From Nemopilema nomurai (lineage: Eukaryota > Cnidaria > Scyphozoa > Rhizostomeae > Rhizostomatidae), in NCBI GenBank assembly GCA_003864495.1, contig ML133437.1:248001-312000 (forward strand): a stretch of 64,000 bases of DNA. The letters are read 5' to 3'. Shown one piece after another: positions 46,385 through 57,352 of this stretch. Below the pieces are notes generated by a model, which did no database searches, was not told where the DNA came from, and saw only the letters and a list, made by a program, of their open reading frames with translations. The first letter of the stretch is position 1; each line of letters opens with the position of its first letter. The position numbers were made by a program, and so were the translations under genes.

Positions 46385-49300
46385 AGGCTGTAGCCTATAC
46401 AGAAAATCTGAGTTTCGAACCGTGTATCGAGTACTATATGACTGGCGTTTTTCACACATTTCCAAGGCTATAGCCAATGCAAAATGACTGATTTTTGGAG
46501 GTGCGTTTTCTTGCCTGATTTTTACGTAAATAGAGTTTGTATCAATAAGTGCCACCAACTATACACATTGAACAATACTCCCATGCTCATTTATGGTAGA
46601 ATTAGTCGAAAATATGACTGGTGTTTTTCACGCATTTTGCAAGGCTATAGCCCATGCAAAATGACTGATTTTTGGAGGTGGGTTTTCTTGCATGATTTTT
46701 ACGTAAATAGGGTTTTTATCAATAAGTGCCACCAACTATACAAATTGAACAATACTCCCATGCTCATTTATGGTAGAATTAGTCGAAAATGTGACTGGCG
46801 TTTTTCACACATTTTGCAAGGCTATAGCCCATGCAAAATGACTGATTTTTGGAGGTGCGTTTTCTTGCCTGATTTTTACATAAATAGGGTTTTTATCAAT
46901 AAGTGCCACCAACTATACACATTGAACTATACTCCCATGCTCATTTATGGTAGAATTAGTCGAAAATATGACTGGTGTTTTTCACACATTTTGCAAGGCT
47001 ATAGCCCATGCAAAATGACTGATTTTTGGAGGTGGGTTTTCTTGCCAGATTTTTACGTAAATGGGGTTTTTATCAATAAGTGCCACCAACTATACACATT
47101 GAACAATACTCCCATGCTCATTTATGGTAGAATTAGTCGAAAATATGACTGGTGTTTTTCACACATTTTCCAAGGCTATAGCCCATGCAAAATGACTGAT
47201 TTTTGGAGGTGCGTTTTCTTGCCTGATTTTTACGTAAATAGGGTTTTTATCAATAAGTGCCACCAACTATACACATTGAACAATACTCCCATGCTCATTT
47301 ATGGTAGAATTAGTCGAAAATATGACTGGTGTTTTTCACACATTTTGCAAGGCTATAGCCCATGCAAAATGACTGATTTTTGGAGGTGGGTTTTCTTGCC
47401 TGATTTTTACGTAAATAGGGTTTTTATCAATAAGTGCCACCAACTATACACATTGAACAATACTCCCATGCTCATTTATGGTAGAATTAGTCGAAAATAT
47501 GACTGGTGTTTTTCACACATTTTGCAAGGCTATAGCCCATGCAAAATGACTGATTTTTGGAGGTGGGTTTTCTTGCCTGATTTTTACGTAAATAGGGGTT
47601 TTATCAATAAGTGCCACCAACTATACACATTGAACAATACTCCCATGCTCATTTATGGTAGAATTAGTCTAAAATATGACTGGTGTTTTTCACACATTTT
47701 GCAAGGCTATAGCCCATGCAAAATGATTGATTTTTGGAGGTGCGTTTTCTTGCCTTACTTTAACTAAAAAGGGTTTCTATCAATGTGTGCCACCAACTAG
47801 ACACATTGAACATACCTCCCATGGTCATTTATGGTAGAATTAGTCGAAAATATGACTTGCGTTTTTCAAACATTTTGCAAGGCTATATTCATGCAAAATG
47901 ACCTTGCAAGGCTATAGACCATGGAAAATGACTGATTTTTGGAGGTGCGTTATCTTGCCTGATTTGACATAAATAGGCTTTCTCTCAATGTGCGCCACCA
48001 ACTATACACATTGAACAATACTCCCATGCTCATTTATGGTAGAATTAGTCTAAAATATGACTGGTGTTTTTCACACATTTTGCAAGGCTATAGCCCATGC
48101 AAAATGACTGATTTTTGGAGGTGGGTTTTCTTGCCTGATTTTTACGTAAATAGGGTTTTTATCAATAAGTGCCACCAACTATACACATTGAACAATACTC
48201 CCATGCTCATTTATGGTAGAATTAGTCGAAAATATGACTGGTGTTTTTCACACATTTTGCAAGGCTATAGCCCATGCAAAATGACTGATATTTTGAGGTG
48301 CGTTTTCTTGCCTTACTTTAACTAAAAAGGGTTTCTATCAATGTGTGCCACCAACTAGACACATTGAACATACCTCCCATGGTCATTTATGGTAGAATTA
48401 GTCGAAAATATGACTTGCGTTTTTCAAACATTTTGCAAGGCTATATTCATGCAAAATGACCTTGCAAGGCTATAGACCATGGAAAATGACTGATTTTTGG
48501 AGGTGCGTTTTCTTGCCTGATTTGACATAAAAAGGCTTTCTCTCAATGTGCTCCACCAAATATACACATTGAACATACTTCCATTGCTCATTTATGTTAA
48601 AATTAATCTAAAATGTGACTGGCGTTTTTCACACATTTTGCAAAGCTATAGCCCATGCAAAATGACCTTGCAAGGCAATAGCCCATGAAAAATGACTGAT
48701 TTTTGGAGGTGCGTTATCTTGCCTGATTTGACATAAATAGGCTTTCTCTCAATGTGCGCCACCAAATATACACATTGAACATACCTCCCATGCTCATTTA
48801 TGGTAGAATTAGTCGAAAATGTGACTGGCGTTTTTCACACATTTTGCAAGGCTATAGCCCATGCAAAATGACTGATTTTTGGAGGTGGGTTTTCTTGCCT
48901 TATTTTTACGTAAATACGGTTTCTATCAATGTGTGCCACCAACTATACACATTGAACAATACTCCCATGCTCATTTATGGTAGAATTAGTCGAAAATATG
49001 ACTGGTGTTTTTCACACATTTTGCAGTCATAAGCCCATGCAAAATGACTGATTTTTGGAGGTGGGTTTTCTTGCCTGATTTTTACGTAAATAGGGTTTTT
49101 ATCAATAAGTGCCACCAACTATACACATTGAACAATACTCCCATGCTCATTTATGGTAGAATTAGTCGAAAATATGACTGGTGTTTTTCACACATTTTGC
49201 AAGGCTATAGCCCATGCAAAATGACTGATTTTTGGAGGTGGGTTTTCTTGTCTGATTTTTACGTAAATAGGGGTTTTATCAATAAGTGCCACCAACTATA

Positions 49301-52300
49301 CACATTGAACAATACTCCCATGCTCATTTATGGTAGAATTAGTCTAATATATGACTGGTGTTTTTCAAACATTTTGCAAGGCTATAGCCCATGCAAAATG
49401 ACTGATTTTTGGAGGTGCGATTTCTTGTCTTATTTTTACGTAAATACGGTTTCTATCAATGTGTGCCACCATCTATACACATTGAACATACCTCACATGC
49501 TCATTTATGGTAGAATTAGTCGAAAATATGACTGGTGTTTTTCACACATTTTGCAAGGCTATAGCCCATGCAAAATGACTGATTTTTGGAGGTGCGATTT
49601 CTTGTCTTATTTTTACGTAAATACGGTTTCTATCAATGTGTGCCACCATCTATACACATTGAACAATACTCCCATGGTCATTTATGGTAGAATTAGTCGA
49701 AAATATGACTTGCGTTTTTCAAACATTTTGCAAGGCTATAGCCCATGCAAAATGACCTTGCAAGGCTATAGACCATGGAAAATGACTGATTTTTGGAGGT
49801 GCGTTTTCTTGCCTGATTTGACATAAAAAGGCTTTCTCTCAATGTGCTCCACCAAATATACACATTGAACATACTTCCATTGCTCATTTATGTTAAAATT
49901 AATCTAAAATGTGACTGGCGTTTTTCACACATTTTGCAAAGCTATAGCCCATGCAAAATGACCTTGCAAGGCAATAGCCCATGAAAAATGACTGATTTTT
50001 GGAGGTGCGTTATCTTGCCTGATTTGACATAAATAGGCTTTCTCTCAATGTGCGCCACCAAATATACACATTGAACATACCTCCCATGCTCATTTATGGT
50101 AGAGTTAGTCGAAAATGTGACTGGCGTTTTTCACACATTTTGCAAGGCTATAGCCCATGCAAAATGACTGATTTTTGGAGGTGGGTTTTCTTGCCTTATT
50201 TTTACGTAAATACGGTTTCTATCAATGTGTGCCACCATCTATACACATTGAACATACCTCCCATGGTCATTTATGGTAGAATTAGTCGAAAATATGACTT
50301 GCGTTTTTCAAACATTTTGCAAGGCTATAGCCCATGCAAAATGACCTTGCAAGGCTATAGACCATGGAAAATGACTGATTTTTGGAGGTGCGTTTTCTTG
50401 CCTGATTTGACATAAATAGGCTTTCTCTCAATGTGCTCCACCAAATATACACATTGAACATACTTCCATTGCTCATTTATGTTAAAATTAATCTAAAATG
50501 TGACTGGCGTTTTTCACACATTTTGCAAAGCTATAGCCCATGCAAAATGACCTTGCAAGGCAATAGCCCATGAAAAATGACTGATTTTTGGAGGTGCGAT
50601 TTCTTGTCTTATTTTTACGTAAATACGGTTTCTATCAATGTGTGCCACCATCTATACACATTGAACATACCTCACATGCTCATTTATGGTAGAATTAGTC
50701 TAAATTGTGACTGGCGTTGTTCAAACATTTTCCAAGGCTATAGCCCATGCAAAATGACTGATATTTTGAGGTGCGTTTTCTTGCCTTACTTTAACTAAAA
50801 AGGGTTTCTATCAATGTGTGCCACCAACTAGACACATTGAACATACCTCCCATGGTCATTTATGGTAGAATTAGTCGAAAATATGACTTGCGTTTTTCAA
50901 ACATTTTGCAAGGCTATAGCCCATGCAATATGACCTTGCAAGGCTATAGACCATGGAAAATGACTGATTTTTGGAGGTGCGTTATCTTGCCTGATTTGAC
51001 ATAAATAGGCTTTCTCTCAATGTGCGCCACCAAATATACACATTGAACATACCTCCCATGCTCATTTATGGGAGAATTAGTCGAAAATGTGACTGGCGTT
51101 TTTCACACATTTTCCAAGGCTATAGCCCATGCAAAATGACTGATTTTTGGAGGTGGGTTTTCTTGCCTTATTTTTACGTAAATACGGTTTCTATCAATGT
51201 GTGCCACCATCTATACACATTGAACATACCTCACATGCTCATTTATGGTAGAATTAGTCTAAATTGTGACTGGCGTTGTTCAAACGTTTTCCAAGGCTAT
51301 AGCCCATGCAAAATGACTGATATTTTGAGGTGCGTTTTCTTGCCTTACTTTATCTAAATAGGGATTCTATCAATGTGTGCCACCAACTAGATACATTGAA
51401 CATACCTCCAATGCTAATTTATGTTATAATTAGTCTAAAATGTGACTGGCGTTTTTCACACATTTTGCAAGGCTACAGCCCATGTAAAATGACTGATTTT
51501 TTGAGGTGGGTTTTCTTGCCTGATTTGACCTAAATAGGCTTTCTATCAATGTGTGTCACAAACTAGACACGATGAACATACCTTCCATGGTCATTTATGG
51601 TAGAATTAGTCAAAAATGTGACTGGCGTTTTTCACACATTTTGCAAGGCTATAGCCCATGCAAAATGACTGATTTTTGGAGGTGCGTTTTCTTGCCTGAT
51701 TTTTACGTAAATAGGGTTTTTATCAATAAGTGCCACCAACTATACACATTGAACAATACTCCCATGCTCATTTATGGTAGAATTAGTCGAAAATATGACT
51801 GGTGTTTTTCACACATTTTGCAAGGCTATAGCCCATGCAAAATGACTGATATTTGGAGGTGCGTTTTCTTGCCTGATTTTTACGTAAATAGGGGTTTTAT
51901 CAATAAGTGCCACCAACTATACACATTGAACAATACTCCCATGCTCATTTATGGTAGAATTAGTCTAAAATATGACTGGTGTTTTTCACACATTTTGCAA
52001 GGCTATAGCCCATGCAAAATGACTGATTTTTGGAGGTGCGATTTCTTGTCTTATTTTTACGTAAATACGGTTTCTATCAATGTGTGCCACCATCTATACA
52101 CATTGAACATACCTCACATGCTCATTTATGGTAGAATTAGTCTAAATTGTGACTGGCGTTGTTCAAACATTTTGCAAGGCTATAGCCCATGCAAAATGAC
52201 TGATATTTTGAGGTGCGTTTTCTTGCCTTACTTTAACTAAAAAGGGTTTCTATCAATGTGTGCCACCAACTAGACACATTGAACATACCTCCCATGGTCA

Positions 52301-54700
52301 TTTATGGTAGAATTAGTCGAAAATATGAGTTGCGTTTTTCAAACATTTTGCAAGGCTATAGCCCATGCAATATGACCTTGCAAGGCTATAGACCATGGAA
52401 AATGACTGATTTTTGGAGGTGCGTTATCTTGCCTGATTTGACATAAATAGGCTTTCTCTCAATGTGCGCCACCAAATATACACATTGAACATACCTCCCA
52501 TGCTCATTTATGGGAGAATTAGTCGAAAATGTGACTGGCGTTTTTCACACATTTTGCAAGGCTATAGCCCATGCAAAATGACTGATTTTTGGAGGTGGGT
52601 TTTCTTGCCTTATTTTTACGTAAATACGGTTTCTATCAATGTGTGCCACCATCTATACACATTGAACATACCTCACATGCTCATTTATGGTAGAATTAGT
52701 CGAAAATATGACTTGCGTTTTTCAAACATTTTGCAAGGCTATAGCCCATGCAAAATGACCTTGCAAGGCTATAGACCATGGAAAATGACTGATTTTTGGA
52801 GGTGCGTTTTCTTGCCTGATTTGACATAAATAGGCTTTCTCTCAATGTGCTCCACCAAATATACACATTGAACATACCTCCAATGCTCATTTATGGTAGA
52901 ATTAGTCGAAAATGTGACTGGCGTTTTTCACATATTTTGCAAGGCTATAGCCCATGCAAAATGACTGATTTTTGGAGGGGCGTTATCTTGCCTGATTTGA
53001 CCTAAATAGGCTTTCTCTTAATGTGTGCCACAAACTAGACACTTATAACATACCTACCATGCTCATTTATGGTAGAATTAGTCGAAAATATGACTGTCGT
53101 TTTTCACACATTTTGCAAGGCTATAGCCCATGCAAAATTACTGATTTTTGGAGGTGCGTTTTCTTGCTTGACTTTTACTTAAATATGGTTTCTATCAATG
53201 TGTACCACCAACTAAAAACATTGAACATACCTCCCATGCTCATTTATGGTAGAATTAGTCGAAAATGTGACTGGCGTTTTTCACACATTTTCCAAGTGTA
53301 TAGCCCAAGCAAAATGACAGATTTTTTGAGGTTGGTTTTCTTGCCTGATTTGACCTAATTAGGCTTTCTATCAATGTATGCCACAAACAGACACAATGAA
53401 TATACCTCCCATGCTCATTTATGGCAGAATTAGACGAAAATGTGACTGGCGTTTTTCACACATTTTCCAAGGGTATAGCCCAAGCAAAATGACAGATTTT
53501 TTGAGGAGGGTTTTCTTGCCTGACTTTTACGTAAATAGTGTTTCTATCAATGTGTGCCACCAACTAAAAACATTGAACATACCTCCCATGCTCATTTATG
53601 GTATGATTAGTCGAAAATGTGACTGGCGTTTTTCACACATTTTCCAAGGCTATAGCACATGGAAAATGACTGATTTTTTGAGGTTGGTTTTCTTGCCTGA
53701 TTTGACCTAAATAGGCTTTCTATCAATGTATGCCACAAACAAGACACAATGAACATACCTCCCATGCTCATTTATGGTAGAATTAGTCGAAAATATGACT
53801 GGCGTTTTTCACACATTTTCCAAGGGTATAGCCCAAGCAAAATGACAGATTTTTTGAGGCGGGTTTTCTTGCCTGATTTGACCTAATTAGGCTTTCTATC
53901 AATGTATGCCACAAACAAGACACAATGAATATACCTCCCATGCTCATTTATGGCAGAATTAGACGAAAATGTGACTGGCGTTTTTCACACTTTTTCCAAG
54001 GGTATAGCCCAAGCAAAATGACAGATTTTTTGAGGAGGGTTTTCTTACCTGATTTGACCTAAATAGGGTTTCTATCAATGTGTACCACCAACTAAAAACA
54101 ATGAACATACCTCCCATGCTCATTTATGGTAGAATTATTCGAAAATATGACTTGCATTTTTCAATAATTTTGCAAGGCTATAGCCCATGCAAAATGACCT
54201 TGCAAGGCTAAAGCCCATGCAAAATTACTGATTTTTGGAGGTGCGTTTTCTTGCCTTTTTTTACCTAAATAGGCTTCTTATCAATGTGTGCCACCAACTA
54301 GACACTTATAACATACCTACCATGCTTACTTGTGGTAGAACTAGTCGAAAGTTGGACTGGCGTTTTTCACACATTTTCCAAGGCTTAAGCTCATGCAAAA
54401 TGACTGATTATTGGAGGTGCGTTTTCTTGCCTGACTTTTACCTAAATAGGCTTTCTCTCAATGTGTGTCACCAACTAGACACATTGAACATACCTCCCAT
54501 GCTCATTTATGGTAGAGGTAGTCTAAAATTTGACAGGCGTTTTTCACACATTTTGCTAGGCTATAGCCCATGCAAAATGACTGATTTTTTGAGGTGCGTT
54601 TTCTTGCCTGGTTTTTACTTAAATACTGTTTCTATCAATGTGTGCCACCCACTACACACGTTGAACATATGTTCCTTTGCTCATTTCTAGTTGACTCAGG
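46385..54700. repeat. Satellite array of about 177-bp monomers
   Basis: About 8.3 kb of head-to-tail monomers, each containing ATGACTGATTTTTGGAGGTG, GTGCCACCAACTATACACAT, CTCATTTATGGTAGAATTAG and CACATTTTGCAAGGCTATAG. The basic monomer is 177 bp (59 codons); seven in a row stay open from 46484 to 47767. A longer monomer carries an extra 30-bp duplication (ACCTTGCAAGGCTATAGACC). Blocks of several monomers recur, e.g. the block with GTGCTCCACCAAATATACAC at about 48549, 49846 and 50435, showing higher-order structure. Monomers near the right end are more diverged. Differences between monomers change amino acids freely, so I regard it as non-coding. Confidence 0.95.
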
Positions 54701-55060
54701 TTGAAATAGAATTTTTTTTGTGACAAATTTTTCAAGGTTTCTTTTAACTTCTTCAAAGTGACAAAATTTGGGGCTGAGTTTTTTGCCTGATTTTTAACTA
54801 GTAACGGTTCCTAGCATGCTTTGATACCAGCAATGCACATTGAACATTCCTCCTTTGCTCATTGGTGGCGTATTTAGCTTAGTTTAACATTATCGTTTTT
54901 TACATATTTTTCAAGGCTTTAGCTCATGCAAAATGATTGCTTTTTAAGCGAAGTTTTTCTCAATTTTTATTTAAAATGGTTTTTTGTATGCTAATGACAT
55001 CAGCTAAATATGTTTAACCAGTTTGTTAAAGTCATTGTGACATTTGTACGGAAACAATTC
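54701..55060. repeat. Degenerate edge of the 177-bp satellite
   Basis: Two or so heavily decayed monomers are still recognisable by TTGAACAT..CTTTGCTCATT, CATATTTTTCAAGGCTTTAGC and CATGCAAAATGA. Edge monomers of satellites usually decay because they escape homogenisation. Confidence 0.75.
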
Positions 55061-55660
55061 ATTTTTGGTCTTGACATATAACTCATAACTAAAACGAAAC
55101 AGCTTGGTAGTGACTTTTAACATTTTATTCTTTCAAGCATAAAAAATGTTTTTAAGACGCCTTTGTTGTGTTTTTAAGAAATTTATCCTGATTTAAAGCA
55201 CATTTTTTTGCTTTTGTCTTCTCTAGAGAAGAGATTAGATGTCAAAAGGATGTTTCTACTTTTGCATTAATTGAAAAAGCTTAAGCATAATAAGGTCATT
55301 GAATGCGGATGATTTAGAAGGACAGACCAGGGATTTTAGAGATGAAAAGCCAGAGAATGAGTAGGTTACGACGCAACAAGGCAGAATACACGCAAAAATC
55401 GATATTCTTTGCTTCAATGTTCTTTTTTATTTTAACATCTAGGTATTGAATGTTAGAAGGTAACGCAAGGCAAGTAAAGAATTAAAATTCAAATAAGATT
55501 TTTTTCAATCCATTTTTGATGCAGGTCTGCAGAAGATTCTCTAAAAGAGAGACGAAATTTAAAAAGTTTAAAAGTTTTGTGTGGAGAAAAAGTTTCGAGA
55601 AAAAGTTTTGTATAAACTAGATGATGTAGATTTCTATTCAAGTAGACGTTTAGCCAAAGA
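55061..55660. other. Non-coding stretch left of the foldback element
   Basis: AT-rich. No recognisable gene, repeat or RNA. Confidence 0.4.
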
Positions 55661-55768
55661 TTATGAGGCGCCATAGGGGACAAAAGTATGAAAATATAAT
55701 TTCGTTGTATGAAAACGTATTTATGATACATGCATATTTTTTCGGTATCATAATGGCTATTTTATTGT

Positions 55769-56531
55769 ATGTCTTGGAAATTTTATAGCATAAAATTCAT
55801 GCAATAAAAATTTCATAGCATAAAATTCATGTCATGGAAATTTCATAGCATAAAATTCATGTCATGGAAATTTCATAGCATAAAATTCATGTCATGGAAA
55901 TTTCATAGCATAAAATTCATGTCATGGAAATTTCATAGCATAAAATTCATGCAATAAAAATTTCATAGCATAAAATTCATGTCATGGAAATTTCATAGCA
56001 TAAAATTCATGCAATAAAAATTTCATAGCATAAAATTCATGTCATGGAAATTTCATAGCATAAAATTCATGTCATGGAAATTTCATAGCATAAAATTCAT
56101 GTCATGGAAATTTCATAGCATAAAATTCATGTCATGGAAATTTCATAGCATAAAATTCATGTCATGGAAATTTCATAGCATAAAATTCATGTCATGGAAA
56201 TTTCATAGCATAAAATTCATGTCATGGAAATTTCATAGCATAAAATTCATGTCATGGAAATTTCATAGCATAAAATTCATGTCATGGAAATTTCATAGCA
56301 TAAAATTCATGTCATGGAAATTTCATAGCATAAAATTCATGTCATGGAAATTTCATAGCATAAAATTCATGTCATGGAAATTTCATAGCATAAAATTCAT
56401 GTCATGGAAATTTCATAGCATAAAATTCATGTCATGGAAATTTCATAGCATAAAATTCATGTCATGGAAATTTCATAGCATAAAATTCATGTCATGGAAA
56501 TTTCATAGCATAAAATTCATGTCATGGAAAT
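55769..56531 (+). repeat. 30-bp tandem array, left arm of the foldback element
   Basis: About 25 near-identical 30-bp units. At least three early units carry GCAATAAAAATTTC in place of GTCATGGAAATTTC. It is open in frame as MSWKFHSIKF repeats, which I take as an accident of the 30-bp period. Confidence 0.95.
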
Positions 56532-56586
56532 ATGTGGATTTGAATGCGTGCGCATGTAAAATCCCGCCAAATCAATCAGAGCTAAC

Positions 56587-56844
56587 ATGGCGGATCAACA
56601 GCGTCATGATCGGCTCGGTGGGCATGACGTAGTTACAATGGACTCAGAATCTATTGAAACAATCGTCAACTCACTTGTCCAAAACCCTACATTCCAAGAG
56701 ACGATTTCTGCAATTTTATCAAGGCGTGTCGAATTTACAACACCACCATCGATGTTGCAAAATTCAAACAGAGGTATACCTCCCGTTCCTAGTCCTACAA
56801 CATATTCTCCAGTTCCAAGTCCTACCGCTTCATCGACTGTTTGA
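56587..56844 (+). CDS. Unknown 85-codon ORF in the foldback core
   Basis: ATG in a good context (GCTAACATGGCGG) after a GC-richer leader. The predicted product starts MADQQRHDRLGGHD, has an amphipathic stretch (ESIETIVNSLVQNPTFQETI) and a Pro/Ser-rich end with a repeated PVPSPT. I do not recognise it. It may be a first exon or 5' piece of a host gene or element gag captured between the inverted ends; whether it is expressed is unknown. Confidence 0.35.
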   Translation: MADQQRHDRLGGHDVVTMDSESIETIVNSLVQNPTFQETISAILSRRVEFTTPPSMLQNSNRGIPPVPSPTTYSPVPSPTASSTV

Positions 56845-56857
56845 CAAGAGCATTTTG

Positions 56858-57050
56858 CTATGAAATTTCCATGACATGAATTTCTTGCTATGAAATTTTT
56901 ATGATATGAATTTTATGCTATGACTTTTCCATGGCATGAATTTTATGCTATGACTTTTCCATGGCATGAATTTTATGCTATGACTTTTCCATGGCATGAA
57001 TTTTATGCTATGACTTTTCCATGGCATGAATTTTATGCTATGCCTTTTCC
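56858..57050 (-). repeat. 30-bp tandem array, right arm of the foldback element
   Basis: Six to seven copies of the same unit in inverted orientation, more diverged than the left array (CTTTTCCATGGCATGAATTT). Confidence 0.92.
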
Positions 57051-57352
57051 ATGTGACTTTTAAAATAGCTATTATGATACCGAAAAAATATGCATGTACC
57101 ATAAATACGTTTTCATACAACGAAATTATATTTTCATACTTTTGTCCCCTATGGCGCCTCATAAAAGATCCCATCCCTCTCCCGTGAATGGATACGGCCA
57201 TTTCTTGTCTCTATAATAAAAACATTTTGTTATCTCTGTGACTATCGTTAGTATTGGCTTTGAGCTAGTAAACATCTGGCAGATGTCATCAAGTCATAAA
57301 TTGACACATTGGTTTGACTAAACGCAATTGCAGATGATCGACTCAATTTACC

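Larger units (their letters stand above)
55661..57164. mobile_element. Foldback transposon with 30-bp-repeat inverted ends and a central ORF
   Basis: Outer inverted ends of about 100 bp: TTATGAGGCGCCATAGGGGA at 55661 and its complement ending at 57164. Inside each end is an array of the same 30-bp unit (ATGTCATGGAAATTTCATAG...): about 25 copies on the left (55769-56531) and 6-7 in opposite orientation on the right (about 56858-57050). Between them is about 330 bp of unique DNA. AAGA abuts both ends and may be the target duplication. The build resembles Drosophila FB/Galileo-type elements, whose long inverted ends hold tandem repeats. No transposase is present. Confidence 0.85.

Noticed and set aside
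46484..47767. 427-codon ORF of seven 59-residue repeats
   Set aside because: It is the 177-bp satellite. Monomer differences change amino acids freely and many other monomers carry stops or shifts.
56039..56632. 197-codon ORF of MSWKFHSIKF repeats
   Set aside because: This is the 30-bp array in the foldback arm; no sign of selection for protein.
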